Positions 44,442 through 55,199 of a DNA stretch of 64,000 nt are shown one piece after another. The translations under genes and the position numbers were made by a program. Position 1 is the first letter of the stretch; the number at the start of each line of letters is the position of its first letter. This DNA comes from Micrasema longulum (lineage: Eukaryota; Arthropoda; Insecta; Trichoptera; Brachycentridae), in contig JAGVSM010003447.1 in assembly GCA_022494885.1 (NCBI GenBank), positions 97,796 through 161,795 on the forward strand. The letters are read 5' to 3'. The notes beneath the pieces are model-generated. The model saw only the letters and a program-made list of their open reading frames with translations, made no database searches and was not told where the DNA came from.

Positions 44442-44569
44442 CTGAACCTTCTCAAGTTAGTGGTAATCCTGTCGCCAGCGGCATCGTATCTCAGAAACGA
44501 ACAATGCGTGGAATTTTGAAGGAACATTATACGTTCAAAAGCTTACGAAAACCGGTAGTGTGTAGTTAG
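44442..44569 (+). CDS. Candidate 3'-terminal coding exon, unknown protein
   Basis: After a pyrimidine-containing stretch ('TATATTTCTCTGGGAAG') the sequence turns GC-richer. One frame then encodes 'EPSQVSGNPVASGIVSQKRT' and 'MRGILKEHYTFKSLRKPVVC', closing at TAG 44,567-44,569. An AG acceptor at 44,440-44,441 would give a phase-1 intron. AATAAA at 44,883-44,888, about 315 bp after the stop, would serve as a polyadenylation signal. The peptide composition (S, K, V, P, basic tail) differs from the Ile/Asn/Lys/Phe background. I do not recognise the protein and no upstream exon can be assigned, so this rests on composition and signals only. Confidence 0.25.
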
Positions 44570-44889
44570 AAGTCTGTATTTTAATTTATCAACCAATTTT
44601 TCATGGACCAAATCATTTCCCGATATTCATATCGTTGATTTTATGGTAACATCAATTACTACGTGACGTTTTTATGCTTTTTTGAAATAGATGCCGCGAT
44701 AAATTGTATGAAAAACTCATAAAAGAAGATAGTAAATTTGAAATGTGAATATTTGGAATACAACAATTATTGTGAATGGATTTTTTTTATTTTTGTAAAT
44801 GATGATTGGATTTTTATGATGCTTTTGATAGTATTTATTTTAATTGTAATAGTATAGTTATGTAAATAGCGTGTTATTTTCTAATAAAA

Positions 44890-45820
44890 CTGTAAACATT
44901 ACCACACGAGATATTTATTTATAAGAGTATGGATGTTTTTTAACGATATGATATTTTTATATAAGTACTCGATCTATATGGATATTTTTTTTAGTTCCTT
45001 TGCCAAACAAACATGGTATGTTTAAAATGTTTAAAATGGATGATAAACATGTCTTATTACTATTGTGCGTACACTACTGGTGTTTGAATATTTTAGTTTA
45101 ATAGACAATTAGGTACATCGTTTCACACACGAAAAGTGATTATTAAAATCAGCTAATCACAGCTCTGTATACCAATGATATGATATTTTAATAAACGTGT
45201 TACAAGCATGAAGAAAACAGCATATCAATTCGTGGGTAATTTCATTTTTTTGTATTCGTTTTGCGGACTTTTATCGTGGTAACACGTGAAACTTTGCAGA
45301 AAAATGAAGTCGTTTGTGATGAAAAAATGCTTTATTTTATCTGTAACTGTAAAAACCATTGCAAATATATCACTTTATTCGTAAATACAATCTAAATAAT
45401 GAAACGGTAAATAATTAGTTATATTTTACATAACATTTTTCAAAATTTTGACACATGTCAGATTGTGTCGTAGCTATGACGATGAGTTACTCTTAAATAA
45501 ATATTAGCTAGAATGTTTGTATCACTCTCTCTCTTACATAAATAATTATTGGTATAGTAAATAATGATTTGCCTTTTTTTTAAAAATTGGTAATGCAAAG
45601 TAATGTTTCCTATATTTTTAATGTATCTAGTACAGGCGTAACGTCACAATTTATTATGCATCAGTGCTGTATATAAAGACTTTGAAATTCTGTTTCAAAG
45701 GCTTTTTTAAAACATGAATATTTTTTTATTGACGTGTAAATACCGTCCTAATATATATTCAAAGATTTAAACAAAAAATAAAATATTTTATTTAAATAAT
45801 ATAATCTTTTGGTTGAAATA
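44890..45820. other. A/T-rich stretch without a recognised gene
   Basis: Nothing recognisable on either strand. Confidence 0.4.
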
Positions 45821-45824
45821 ATTG

Positions 45825-46055
45825 TTTTTGCCTTCTGAAACCTGACAAGTAGCTACCACGTAAGAGTATTCAGTGTTCACCCTAAGGGCTGTGAAGTATG
45901 GGAGATGCTCTACCCACTCCCGAACATAATGGCATACGGAGGTAACATATTCAAGGAGTATACAGTACAGCCTACCTTTGCCATACACTCTATTGGACAG
46001 CGGAAGCGGAAGGCAGAACAAACCCGATTGTAAGACAAAGCGTGAAAGCCTCATT
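45825..46055. other. GC-richer segment open on both strands
   Basis: The plus strand encodes 'SYHVRVFSVHPKGCEVWEML' and 'YPLPNIMAYGGNIFKEY' before a TAA. It has possible splice signals AG|T near 45,850 and GGAG|GTAACA near 45,940. The minus strand holds an 88-codon ATG frame beginning 'MRLSRFVLQSGLFCLPLPL', with AAAG|GTAGGC inside. Both read protein-like, and at most one can be real. No family recognised. Confidence 0.2.
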
Positions 46056-46599
46056 TTCGAGCGTGATAAATTTTATCCAGCGATTTCAAAATATTAAAAT
46101 TCAGAAATTCATGTTATGCTATTTAAAAACTCACTGAATTAAAATTAAATCTGCATAAGCAAACAAACCCGTTAACTTACGGAGTAGGTATCCTTTTCAT
46201 ATAAAAAAACATATAATTATTTATTCGTATTATGTTTTAAAACGAACGTTTTTAAATAAATTGTAATTTTTTTTTACATGAACATCTGTTCAAATACTTT
46301 CACATTAATTGATTGTTTTAAAAGAACTAAAAGTTTTACGAACGTTTTAAAAGAAGAAGAAAAAGAAGAAGTAATTAAATTTAATAATTATATTCTTGTG
46401 TTAATAATTAGTTTAATAATTAATTAGATTAAATTTTTTTTCGTAATAACATTAATTCGAAAATAAAAATTGAACAACGCACATGAAAAAAACAAGTATG
46501 TGCAATAATCGGCCGTAATAGACAATAATAGGGTTTGTACTAATATGTATGGACAAATACTGGATTTCACTTCGTAGGGTGTTATTACAATAAACAGTT

Positions 46600-46692
46600 A
46601 AGGCATTTATAGGGCTTTTGGCCTATTAATTACACTTCCATATTCCTTTCTCTGATGTGTTATCTATCTCAGTTGCAATATGTAAATCTTAA
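46600..46692. repeat. PF family, collapsed palindrome
   Basis: 'AGGCATTTATAGGGCTTTTG' (plus-arm text) runs directly into 'CTTCCATATTCCTTTCTCTG' and 'CTATCTCAGTTGCAATATG' (minus-arm text). The loop and inner arms have been deleted. Confidence 0.55.
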
Positions 46693-46820
46693 TTATTCAT
46701 TGATGTGTTCAAATCAGTCCTTGCCAGACAATATTTGACAAATTCTAAACATTGTTGATATTATTCTGTTATTCGTAATAAAATCTTGGCAATATTTAAA
46801 ATGATCTATTCATTTAACAC

Positions 46821-47046
46821 CTAGAAAATTATACACCTAGTGTTTTTGGAAGCGCATAATATAGTACCGTTGATCACACCACTTGCTTGTTGGCAGATGA
46901 ACGCTCGAAATTGGTTTGGTTTGCGGGATGCGTTATCTTTATTTACTTTGACACCGAATCCTAATACAATGAATGAAATTTTAACCTTGTACTGGGGTTC
47001 TGGCACCGAATTGTTTGAAACTTCTCTCGCGGCAGTCAGGATCTGA
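46821..47046. other. Bidirectional ORF, unassigned
   Basis: 68 codons on plus (46,840-47,046, 'ACWQMNARNWFGLRDALSLF') and 61 on minus, both without a recognised motif. Its composition differs from the background, but I cannot choose between exon, repeat or chance. Confidence 0.2.
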
Positions 47047-47224
47047 TCAGATCATGTGGTCAGGAAGGAGGGGCACTTGACATGGTTCCTTGATTATTAT
47101 TATGTTATTACATGACACAGTAGATTAATTGAGTTATTGATCGCAAGAATAATGTGTTCGCGATCGCTGTAAGAATATCAAAGACACATGCACAATGACA
47201 ATTCTCTTCTAATTTTTTTCATTC

Positions 47225-48190
47225 GTTTATTTATTTTTTGTTACATTTATTTATTTATACTTTTACAATGTTTGTATTCTTTTTTTTATACAGAATAATG
47301 TTCTCTCACTGGGGTGTCCCGTGCCGAGGGAAACATTTAACAATATGTAAAACATGCCTTAAATTAGTCATTTAACAAATTTAACATAATAATAAAATAA
47401 AAACGTAATTAATCTAATTAACTTAATTATCATTAATATAATAAACAAAATAAACTAAAATAATCATAAAAAACTTAACCAATTTTTATAGACCTGTAGA
47501 CCAAATTTCGTAAACAGTTCACAATTTTTTACCTATTTGGCTTGATCCACTCATCGATCCGTGCGCAACCCACCTCCACTATCCATTTCTTTATAGCAAA
47601 TTTATATTGTGAGTACATATTAATTGTCCTTATAGATAATGTAAGAGGATTGTACACTTTAACTGAGTAGTAGGCCAATCCTCTTTGACCGAAAGTTGTA
47701 TTAATTTATAGAAAGTAGAGAATAATGTTTGTGTGCGTATAGTAACAGAGCTTTTACATAAAGTTGTTTTACAGATGTCACATTAAGATTTACGAATATA
47801 CCGAGAGAGTTAGTTCTGATTGGGACTCTTAAGATAATTTTATTTAAAGCTTTTTGTGCAATTATTATTTGTTTGATCAACATGTCATTTGCGCATCCCG
47901 ATCAAATTATTATTTATTCCAAAACTGATTGACTAATTGCGTAATATATTTTTACAAGTTTTTTTAGGCTAATTATATTTCTTATAGTTTTAAAAAATAA
48001 ATTCGTTTTTCAATTTATTTTTAACATTTTCGATTTGATTAGTCCATTTTAAATTCCCATCTGTATAAATGCCTAAATATTTAATTGAATCTACTATGTC
48101 CAACGATTTACAAATACATTTTATATTTAGACTGTGAATAGTTAAGAAAATATTAGGATTATATATAGTTTTATTCTTAATTTTAAATGT
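47225..48190 (-). pseudogene. LINE RT 3' portion with 3' end
   Basis: Minus strand: 'NPNIFLTIHSLNIKCICKSL', 'DIVDSIKYLGIYTDGNLKWT' and 'NQIENVKNKLKNEF', a stop, then 'ISQSVLE'. A 60-codon frame (47,701-47,883) follows with 'AQKALNKIILRVPIRTNSLG', and then 'TFGQRGLAYYSVKVYN', 'KFAIKKWIVEVG' to TAA at 47,529-47,531. The Y-L-G-I-Y-x-D-x-x-L-K-W, A-Q-K-A-L and T-x-F-G-Q-R blocks place it with jockey/CR1-like elements. The 3' region contains 'CCCTCGGCACGGGACACCCC' and an A/T-rich tail at about 47,225-47,270. YADD is absent. At least two frame breaks. Confidence 0.85.
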
Positions 48191-48329
48191 TGTGCATGAA
48201 TTGAATTATGAAAAGTATTATGTTGGGCCAGGGACAAAAATGTGGTACCTACCCACAGTAAGAATTGCAACATCACCAGCGCCCAGTAGGCAGCAAATAA
48301 ATTCAACATGAAACACACTCACATTAAAT

Positions 48330-48436
48330 GTGGTATTTTTCGGACCATGCGACGTACTTTTCTACTTTGAAAATTCAACTGAAAATTAGGGTGCGTCTTA
48401 TGGTCTGATGCGTTTTATCATCTGCAAAATACGGTA
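48330..48436. mobile_element. MITE of the GTATTTTTCGGACCAT type
   Basis: Left end 'TGGTATTTTTCGGACCATGC' and 'GACGTAC'; right end complement 'TACCGTATTTTGCAG' and 'CAGACCATAAGACGCACCC'. Elements with a (T)ACCGTATTTTTCGGAC...TAAGACGCACC terminal inverted repeat are widespread in animal genomes. This copy has lost part of its right arm to an insertion (about 15 bp near 48,405-48,422). Confidence 0.65.
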
Positions 48437-48558
48437 ATTTTAATTGTTTTACAATGAACATTTGACTATCCGTTGCGCGGTCACTCCATGAAATGATTAT
48501 TTAATCCTACAAACAATACATCGCTGAAAATTGAACATCTTACGGGATATTTTGCATC

Positions 48559-48798
48559 ATGGATTGCTCCAGGAGCAATATGAGATTCATACCACCTCGT
48601 TCAGTGTCAGATCTCCACATGACAGAAAGCGCAAAGCAGTGCCTCGAGGAATCTTCGTACATTATACAATGGAATTCCGCGGACGCTTTATTGTACCTTA
48701 ATCCGTTCTTCATAAAGTTTTCTTCTCTGAGTATGTGGTTCAGGATTGCATTTAAATTTAAATTAGCTCCGTGTAATTTAATGAAAATACGAATTTAG
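48559..48798 (+). other. Unassigned 79-codon ORF
   Basis: ATG-started. The first half is protein-like ('RFIPPRSVSDLHMTESAKQC', 'LEESSYIIQWNSADALLYL') and the second half hydrophobic and A/T-driven. No motif recognised. It could be an exon of unknown function or a repeat. Confidence 0.2.
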
Positions 48799-48944
48799 CT
48801 AGAGGCTCACTTCTCTACATATTATAATATTGTAATGTACGAGTGATTCAATAGAGCAGGTAACATATTTTATGTTCATGTGCGTACATTTTGTTTCAAG
48901 ATATATATTTTACCAGTGCTGATGAAATGTTATAAACACGCTTT

Positions 48945-49409
48945 AGTTATTTCATATGTTTATTTACATATATAAGTTAATTGTACATTATTTGAGACAA
49001 TAAGTCCCAACTCCACGGGACTAAGAGTCCTGTATCAAGATGGGACGAGCAATTATATGACACAGACAGATAAGTATATCACCACAAATATAAGATAAGA
49101 AACATAAAAAATCATTTTTAAAAATAGTTTTAAAAACACATATATATAACATCAATATGGTTAACAGTAAACTCAAGTATTTGGAAAATCATCAAAGAGT
49201 TTCCTACTCAAATCCCTCCCACTAAGGAAAATCCAGTCCTTAACTCCTTTCTTGAAAATAATTTTCATCTTTGAGAGCTTAATATGTTTTAAAAAAATAT
49301 TGATCACTCTCGGTGCGATAAATGAGAGATATCTCTGGACAAAAGTCGTACGGGTTTTGGGTATGACATAATTGATTACTATCTTAAATAATTTAATGTC
49401 ACGACAAAA
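48945..49409 (-). pseudogene. LINE ORF2 C-terminus with 3' region
   Basis: An uninterrupted 79-codon minus-strand frame (49,173-49,409) encodes 'CRDIKLFKIVINYVIPKTRT', 'TFVQRYLSFIAPRVINIFLK' and 'MKIIFKKGVKDWIFL', closing with TGA. V-P-x-x-R-T-x-F-x-Q, A-P-R-x-x-N and F-K-K-x-V-K-D-W match the end of jockey/CR1-like polymerases. The 3' untranslated part includes 'GACTCTTAGTCCCGTGGAGT' and 'TGGGACTTATTGTCTC', to about 48,945. No stop occurs in the surviving part, but the rest of the ORF is missing. Confidence 0.75.
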
Positions 49410-49989
49410 CTACATGTCTTTTAAAAATTGTTTAAAATATCAACGTACTTACATAGAAATGTAGGTAATCAATTTGTTATAGTATGTACTGTTCAACGAA
49501 AAAAATCGTATCATCACAAAATAAAAATATTTGTCATAAACAATGAAAACAAAAAACTGAATAAGTTCTCGGCAAACACAGAAAATTATTTATTTTATCA
49601 CCACTAATGTGAAGAATCAAGTATTTAAATTTCTTGAATAATACATTTAATAAAGAAACATATTCATTATTTATTTTTATTCTAAGAACATACTGCTAGA
49701 GGTACTAAAAAATATTCCAAAGGTCTTCCGCAAAAAAAATTGAGTGCTGAGTTGGAATTTTAAGATTAATAAATTAAATTAATTTCAGACTTACAGGTGA
49801 ATGAATTAGATTATTTATTAAGATCACTTCGTAACACATCATGATTGGTTCTAATATAAAAACATTGTTATGATTATTAAACGTTTGATCTTTTTTTTTA
49901 AACACGACTATAGTTTCAGGAGAGCTATCCTCCCATCAATGGATGAAACTATTGTAACACAAATAAATAAGTATAAAAAATGAAATATA
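49410..49989. other. No recognised gene
   Basis: A/T-rich, unremarkable. Confidence 0.4.
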
Positions 49990-50320
49990 AATTACCGAGA
50001 TAAAACTGTTGAAAAAGTGAGAGTCTAGGATTTACAAAGCTCATGATCTGTTACCGGCTGGGTAAATTGATAAACCTTTACACTTCAATATGCAACATTC
50101 TGCATTTTGTTGATTTCCATATTTACGTATGCATTTTTTGATTCTGTATATTATATGGTTGATTTGTATGAAGAATATGTAAGAATGGTTGGATTTGTAT
50201 GGATTTGTATGGAGAATGGAGATGTTACACAGTGTGTTAAAGTTATCACTCAACCATAACTTTCGGTAAATATGTAGACTTTCATATTCTCAAAAGGTTC
50301 ATTTCTTTTGAAAAATATCC
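49990..50320. mobile_element. PF family, decayed palindrome
   Basis: The left part has 'GAGTCTAGGATTTACAAAGC', 'TCATGATCTGTTACCGGCTG' and 'TGCAACATTCTGCATTTTG'. The right part is inverted: 'GAGATGTTACACAGTGTGTT' and 'GTAGACTTTCATATTCTC'. A short duplicated 'GGATTTGTATGGA' lies at the centre (50,190-50,215). Confidence 0.6.
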
Positions 50321-51779
50321 AACATTGATATCAATCCCGAAAGGGAAAAATTCAGAATTTGTCTACAAAAATTAAGACATCCAAAATTTTGTTAATCTTA
50401 ATAATTTATTTGTTCTGTATTAAATTAGGAAAAATATTCAATTTCGTATGGATTACTTCACTTCGAATGGATTTTTTATTTAAAAGCAAAATTATTTTAC
50501 CCACTTGTATATTTAATTTAGATTGTTCGAGAAATAGATAAAAGAATACTATTACCATAATCATTCTGTCATATTTTGTTCTTCGTATATATGTTTTTTT
50601 TTAATAAAAATCCGATGGAAAATTCATTCATTCAACAGAATGTGTAAAAGTATCAAATAAATATAATAATGTATTTGTATAACAGAAATATAAAGTTTTG
50701 AAGAGGCATCATGTTTCCATTCATATTTTTCGTTTTCAAGTCCAGTAAGGAAATATCATATTTGTATAATATTTGCTAAACTGACCGGAGATTTTTTGTT
50801 CAGTAAATTGATCTGATTTGTAGTTTTCTCTACCGGGTGATCATACTATGATAAAACAAATCATCATTATTATTTGCTCATTAGCACAGTGTTATTATAT
50901 TTATTTGTTTTTTTAATGTTTAATTCGATTATTTTACCGGCTGTCGGATTGTTAAATAAAATTAAGTACCCATTTTGTTAGTGTTGCCAGGGTAGTCAAT
51001 TTTTTTACCCGGTTTTCTATCAATTAGCCAAAGTACACTATTCAATTGTATTAATTTACTTAATTCCCAAATGATTATTCAATGATTTTTTACGTTTACC
51101 TATATAAAGTACCTGTTTATTTTCTACTGGACTATAGTCCATTTAAAATGTTTTTTTGGGTAAAATATAACAAAACAAAACACAAAATTATCTTGTATTT
51201 GTGTATATTTTTTACGCTTTGGCAACATTACGAGGCAACTTTACGCATGCGCGCAGGTGGGATGTCGGGTAGAGGGGGGACTTTTGGGCACACTACAATG
51301 CATACAAATTTGTTTCTAGCTCCTTCTGGTATATAATAATTCTAAGTCGTTTGTTTTATCCATACAAACCACCAAATACTTAAACGTTAAATCACGTAAA
51401 CTTAATCTAAAACAATATAATGTTAAACGAGCCAAACAAAATAGGCTTTTTTAGTCATGTCGAAGTCAGACACAGTGAAAAGGTGTATAAAGGATAAAAT
51501 GGGAGATTGTGGATTAAACTAGAAATGCATATCAGGAAGGACGCATGTGGCTTCCATTTTTACTGCTTTCTTTTATGAAAAAAATGTGTAATGACTGTAG
51601 TAGTTGAAAACCCTGGAAAAGTTTGTTAGGGACCAAATATTCTCCCGAAAATATGTAGTTTTTTTTTTAATGCCAGATGCCCAGACACCCTTTGAAATAT
51701 GTGTATGTTTATGTAATAATATTTAATTTTCGTTTTTGATTTTATTTACTTATGAACGTGCTTCTACTTTCCAATCTGT
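50321..51779. other. No recognised gene
   Basis: Mostly A/T-rich. A CpG-containing patch at 51,225-51,290 holds ACGCATGCGCGC (51,243-51,254), resembling the NRF-1/ewg motif, and a G-rich run. No exon can be assigned. Confidence 0.35.
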
Positions 51780-51900
51780 TGTATCCCAACTAAACACAGG
51801 GCCCTCAGCCTCATTGAGTTTGGGATACGTTATTATTGTATTTTTTTGTAATGTACATGTATTTGCATGAAAAAATGAATAAAATTAAGAAATCATGCAA
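51780..51900 (+). repeat. LINE 3'-end-like sequence
   Basis: 'GTATCCCAACTAAACACAGG', 'GCCCTCAGCCTCATTGAGTT' and 'TGGGATACG' form a small GTATCCCAA/TTGGGATAC stem, followed by an A/T-rich end with AATAAA. This looks like a LINE 3' untranslated hairpin, but no coding part survives upstream. Confidence 0.4.
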
Positions 51901-51978
51901 ATGCATTTTTTAATCAGTAAATACAAGAAGATAATATAAGGCTTAAGGTGGGTTGATTTTAAAACTAAAATTTTCACT

Positions 51979-52272
51979 CACTCAGCAGCCTCCTATAACG
52001 AGCGTCTTGAGGATGCGGTGGTGGATCTGGCTTAGACACGGGCTACGCATGCCTCAGGAGAACCAAAACTCAAGTTGCCTGTTTTTTTAAACCTGCGGGC
52101 TCACGCTGTTCTGGAAGGTCATCGAGGACGATTTTTCGTCTTTATTTGGCGGAACTTAGGGACGCTAGATTGACGTAGGAGAAAACGAGAGTGCTGGCTG
52201 GCGATATGGTCTCCTGGAGGCAACTGATGATATTCAGATGCTCCACTTAGGAACGGATGTGGAAAAAAGAAA
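51979..52272 (+). repeat. Dispersed repeat D, copy 2, with coding-like 5' part
   Basis: 52,154-52,272 matches 22,150-22,265. Upstream, one plus frame (51,979-52,173, 64 codons, one internal TAG) encodes 'SAASYNERLEDAVVDLA' and 'RAHAVLEGHRGRFFVFIWR', which looks like a decayed coding region. I do not recognise the family. The repeat may be the end of an unidentified transposon. Confidence 0.45.
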
Positions 52273-52789
52273 AAATGCATTCAAAGTGGTACTTACCGTA
52301 AAAAGATGCAGTTGAAACTATTTATTGGGATAATAATTGTAAGTACGTACAAAAAAAGAAGACCAGAGCAAGAATGTTAGGAATGAGGAGTTAAATTACC
52401 TCTATTTTATACCATCTTCGTAATTATAATAAACAGAGTAATTAATTATTTATACATTGGCTCAGTTATGTTAGATTTCAAATGATTTGTTCTTTTATGT
52501 CTTATAAAAAAAACACAATTTTTAATGCATTTTAACGTCATATTTGAAATCAAAATAAGAAATGAAGAAGTGACTAAAAGGTTTAAACGTATAACCTGGA
52601 TCTATTTCCCAACCTCAGAGCGCAGAGGTAATTTAAACATTTATTAAAATAATGCATATACACATGAAAAAATAACCATTTTCGCGTTTATTCGTTTAAT
52701 ACGCAGAAACAACGTTGTAAATAAGGCTTTTAAAAGGAACATTTTTTTGCCTATTTGAAATCCCACTGTTAATTCAATGCACCTCATCC

Positions 52790-53479
52790 CTAATTATTTT
52801 GTATCCTTTATGTTTGCAATTTTATCACTTATTCATTTTAATGTACCGAAAAGGACAACTCGGCAAACCTACCGGTACTGTGGAAACAATACTTCGACAT
52901 CACATGGTAAAAATGCAGTCTTCGATAGACTTCACACTCTAGGCAATAAGTACCAAGACGTTTAGTACACATAGAACGACTCTTCTCCTGTATTTCATCG
53001 GTAGAAGATATTAGGTACCTAATAATGCTAGATAACATTTTTTTTAACCTTTTAGTATTGTTTAAAATTGTTTAAACTTCTTAATTAGGGCTCTTTTTAA
53101 CTCTTTTCTTGATATTTTTTTTAAGTACAAAATATTTATTTTTATCATTTTTTATATCATTATAAATATATACTATTTATCTAAGTATTAGTTTTAAATA
53201 CATGTAATTTTTTTAATCGTTTATTGTTATTCGAAATTGTTTTCACAGATTTTTATTTTTGATTTATTTTTTAAATCTTTATTTTATTTTTTATAAATAA
53301 TTTTTTAACTGGTAAGAATTTTTTTCAATTGTTCATCTTTTTTTGACTTTTTTAATTTGTAAATTGATAATTTGGTTTTAATCGCTCTGTATTACTTATA
53401 TTTATATTTAACTGTATTCGAAATAATACGTAAAAAGCACTAAGTGCTGCTTATTTCAATAAAATAAAATAAAAGAAAA
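52790..53479 (+). pseudogene. Jockey-like LINE C-terminus with A-rich tail
   Basis: Plus frame with 'LSLIHFNVPKRTTRQTYRYC' and 'SHGKNAVFDRLHTLGNKYQD', stop at 52,963-52,965, then 'NDSSPVFHR'-like codons in frame after another stop. F-N-V-P-x-R-x-T-R, then G-K-N-x-x-x-x-R, then N-K-Y, is the pattern seen at the end of jockey-group polymerases (compare 'FYVPTCKNNYTSNSFIRR' in the element at 60.6 kb). A T-rich 3' untranslated region follows and ends in 'CAATAAAATAAAATAAAAG' near 53,460-53,479. Only about the last 80 codons are present. Confidence 0.65.
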
Positions 53480-54516
53480 ATGCACCGTTAAAAATAAAAT
53501 TTAAACTATATCAACTGCATGTCATAATTTTTTACACATCTTGTACTTTTTTGTTGTACTTATTTCGATTTAGTGTATCTATCTATACGGGCAGTTTGTT
53601 CACAAAGGCTTGATGTTATCTGCCATGTTTGCGTAAAGAACCGCCGACCGCACTCAAATCGTGTAATGGTCACTTGAAAGCTCAGGTAAAAAGCTTTATA
53701 TTGTAGTCGGTTTAAAGCTACTGCTTTCAAAAAAGTAATTATTGCATTAAATGTAACAATTCTATGTAATGAAGCATCGAATTACTCGAAATTGCGTTTT
53801 AAAAAAAATTATATATATATACTTCGTCTTATGGAACTCACTCGGAAAGCAATGCCCACCGTCACCTGACCTGCTATCGTCTTGAGGTAAGCGCAGAAAA
53901 TGAATTACGCGTTTCCTGTACGTAAACAAAAAAATAATAAAAACATCCAAAATACTGATTACTTACCTCCCATGAATTTCCAATTGCTGACATTAAGGAA
54001 AACGATGGTAAAGATGAACTGAATTTTCTACTTGAAAGTAAAAATAATACTATGGAAGACTAATATATGAGCAGTAGCACCCTTCGATACCACCAGTAGT
54101 TCAGTAGTGTAATAAATTCACATCGAATCATAATGTCGTTTACTTCTGTCATCCCCAACTTATGTAGGAGCTCTCTGTATCCACCAGCATAAACGCTAAA
54201 GTCTTTTTACAAGAGTTTTTTTAAGAGTTTTTTTAAGAGTTTCGTCGTGAATAAGATGTATAAATGTAGAGAAAGCGAGACCTGTACGCAAAGACAGATC
54301 TAAGTAGCGTTCTATTAATATCTGCTGACTCATACACGGAAACGGCGTGATGGTTCGTTTAAATACTGTAATCTAAATTATAATCTGCAATAATAAGCAC
54401 AAATTAAATTTAAATAACAATGTTCTAATAATTGTTCAAATTGTTATTTTCTTAACATACCAACGATTATTATTCTGACACTACAAAATTCTGTGAAAAA
54501 TTCTACGAGCATTTTT
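53480..54516. other. No recognised gene
   Basis: A 62-codon minus ORF at 53,762-53,950 contains 'LRLPQDDSRSGDGGHCFPSE', perhaps a fragment of something real but unassigned. AAGAGTTTTTTT is repeated about three times at 54,209-54,243. Confidence 0.3.
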
Positions 54517-54815
54517 TCACCTTCTCCGATAATTCCCATACCTGGGATCAAAGTTGCGTTCTTGCGGTACACCTAAAGTACTCGGAGATTTTATCTCCAG
54601 ACCAACAAATATGTAAGCGATTTGTATAAGCCCTTGTATCTTCTTGCGTAATCTGCGGACAAAAGGATCCTCAAGAGTTTCCGCCATAATCCGATAAAGC
54701 TCCTGTATTCTTTAAATTACCGAACGGAGATTGTCTGTACAAGTTACCACATAAAAACCTTTAGAGTCGTGTTCCGCACTTTACCCATAAGAAGTGCATG
54801 TGTAATTTCCTGGTC
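54517..54815 (-). CDS. Coding-like segment, unknown protein (exon or decayed gene)
   Basis: One minus-strand frame runs for about 100 codons with two stops. From about 54,815 it reads 'MRPGNYTCTSYG', TAA, 'AEHDSKGFYVVTCTDNLRSV', TAA, 'RIQELYRI'. A clean ATG frame of 56 codons follows (54,517-54,687): 'MAETLEDPFVRRLRKKIQGL', 'IQIAYIFVGLEIKSPSTLGV', 'PQERNFDPRYGNYRRR'. The balanced composition and E/R/K-rich helix-like stretch look like true protein. A consensus donor CAG|GTATGG sits at 54,542/54,541, so an exon might end after 'NFDP'. I recognise no family and see no partner exon. It could be a host exon, a retrocopied fragment or a transposon remnant. Confidence 0.3.
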
Positions 54816-55199
54816 TCATTGCGTTTTATTTCCTGATCACAAAAAGGATATATATTTATTGAGAAAGGAAATACTCACAAAATTTATATCCTGCTCAATT
54901 GAAAGAAATTTTTCAATTATTTTTTGGTCCAAGTTGGAAAAATGGTAATAATTATAAGTGTAGCTTCATCTCAAATATTTTTTTTCTTGTAAGTTCAAAA
55001 TTTTTAACAAAACTTAAACTGATATCCATAAAAAAAAAAACGTCTTTGTCAGTTAAAATTAATAAAGACATAAACATAACACATTTACACTAAATTTAAA
55101 TAAAAAACTTGAATTAAAGTTACGCTTAGGCATAGAGGTAGAATAAAAATGGTAATAATTGAAGATGGTAAGATTAATGAGTAAAGCCCATAGTAAATC

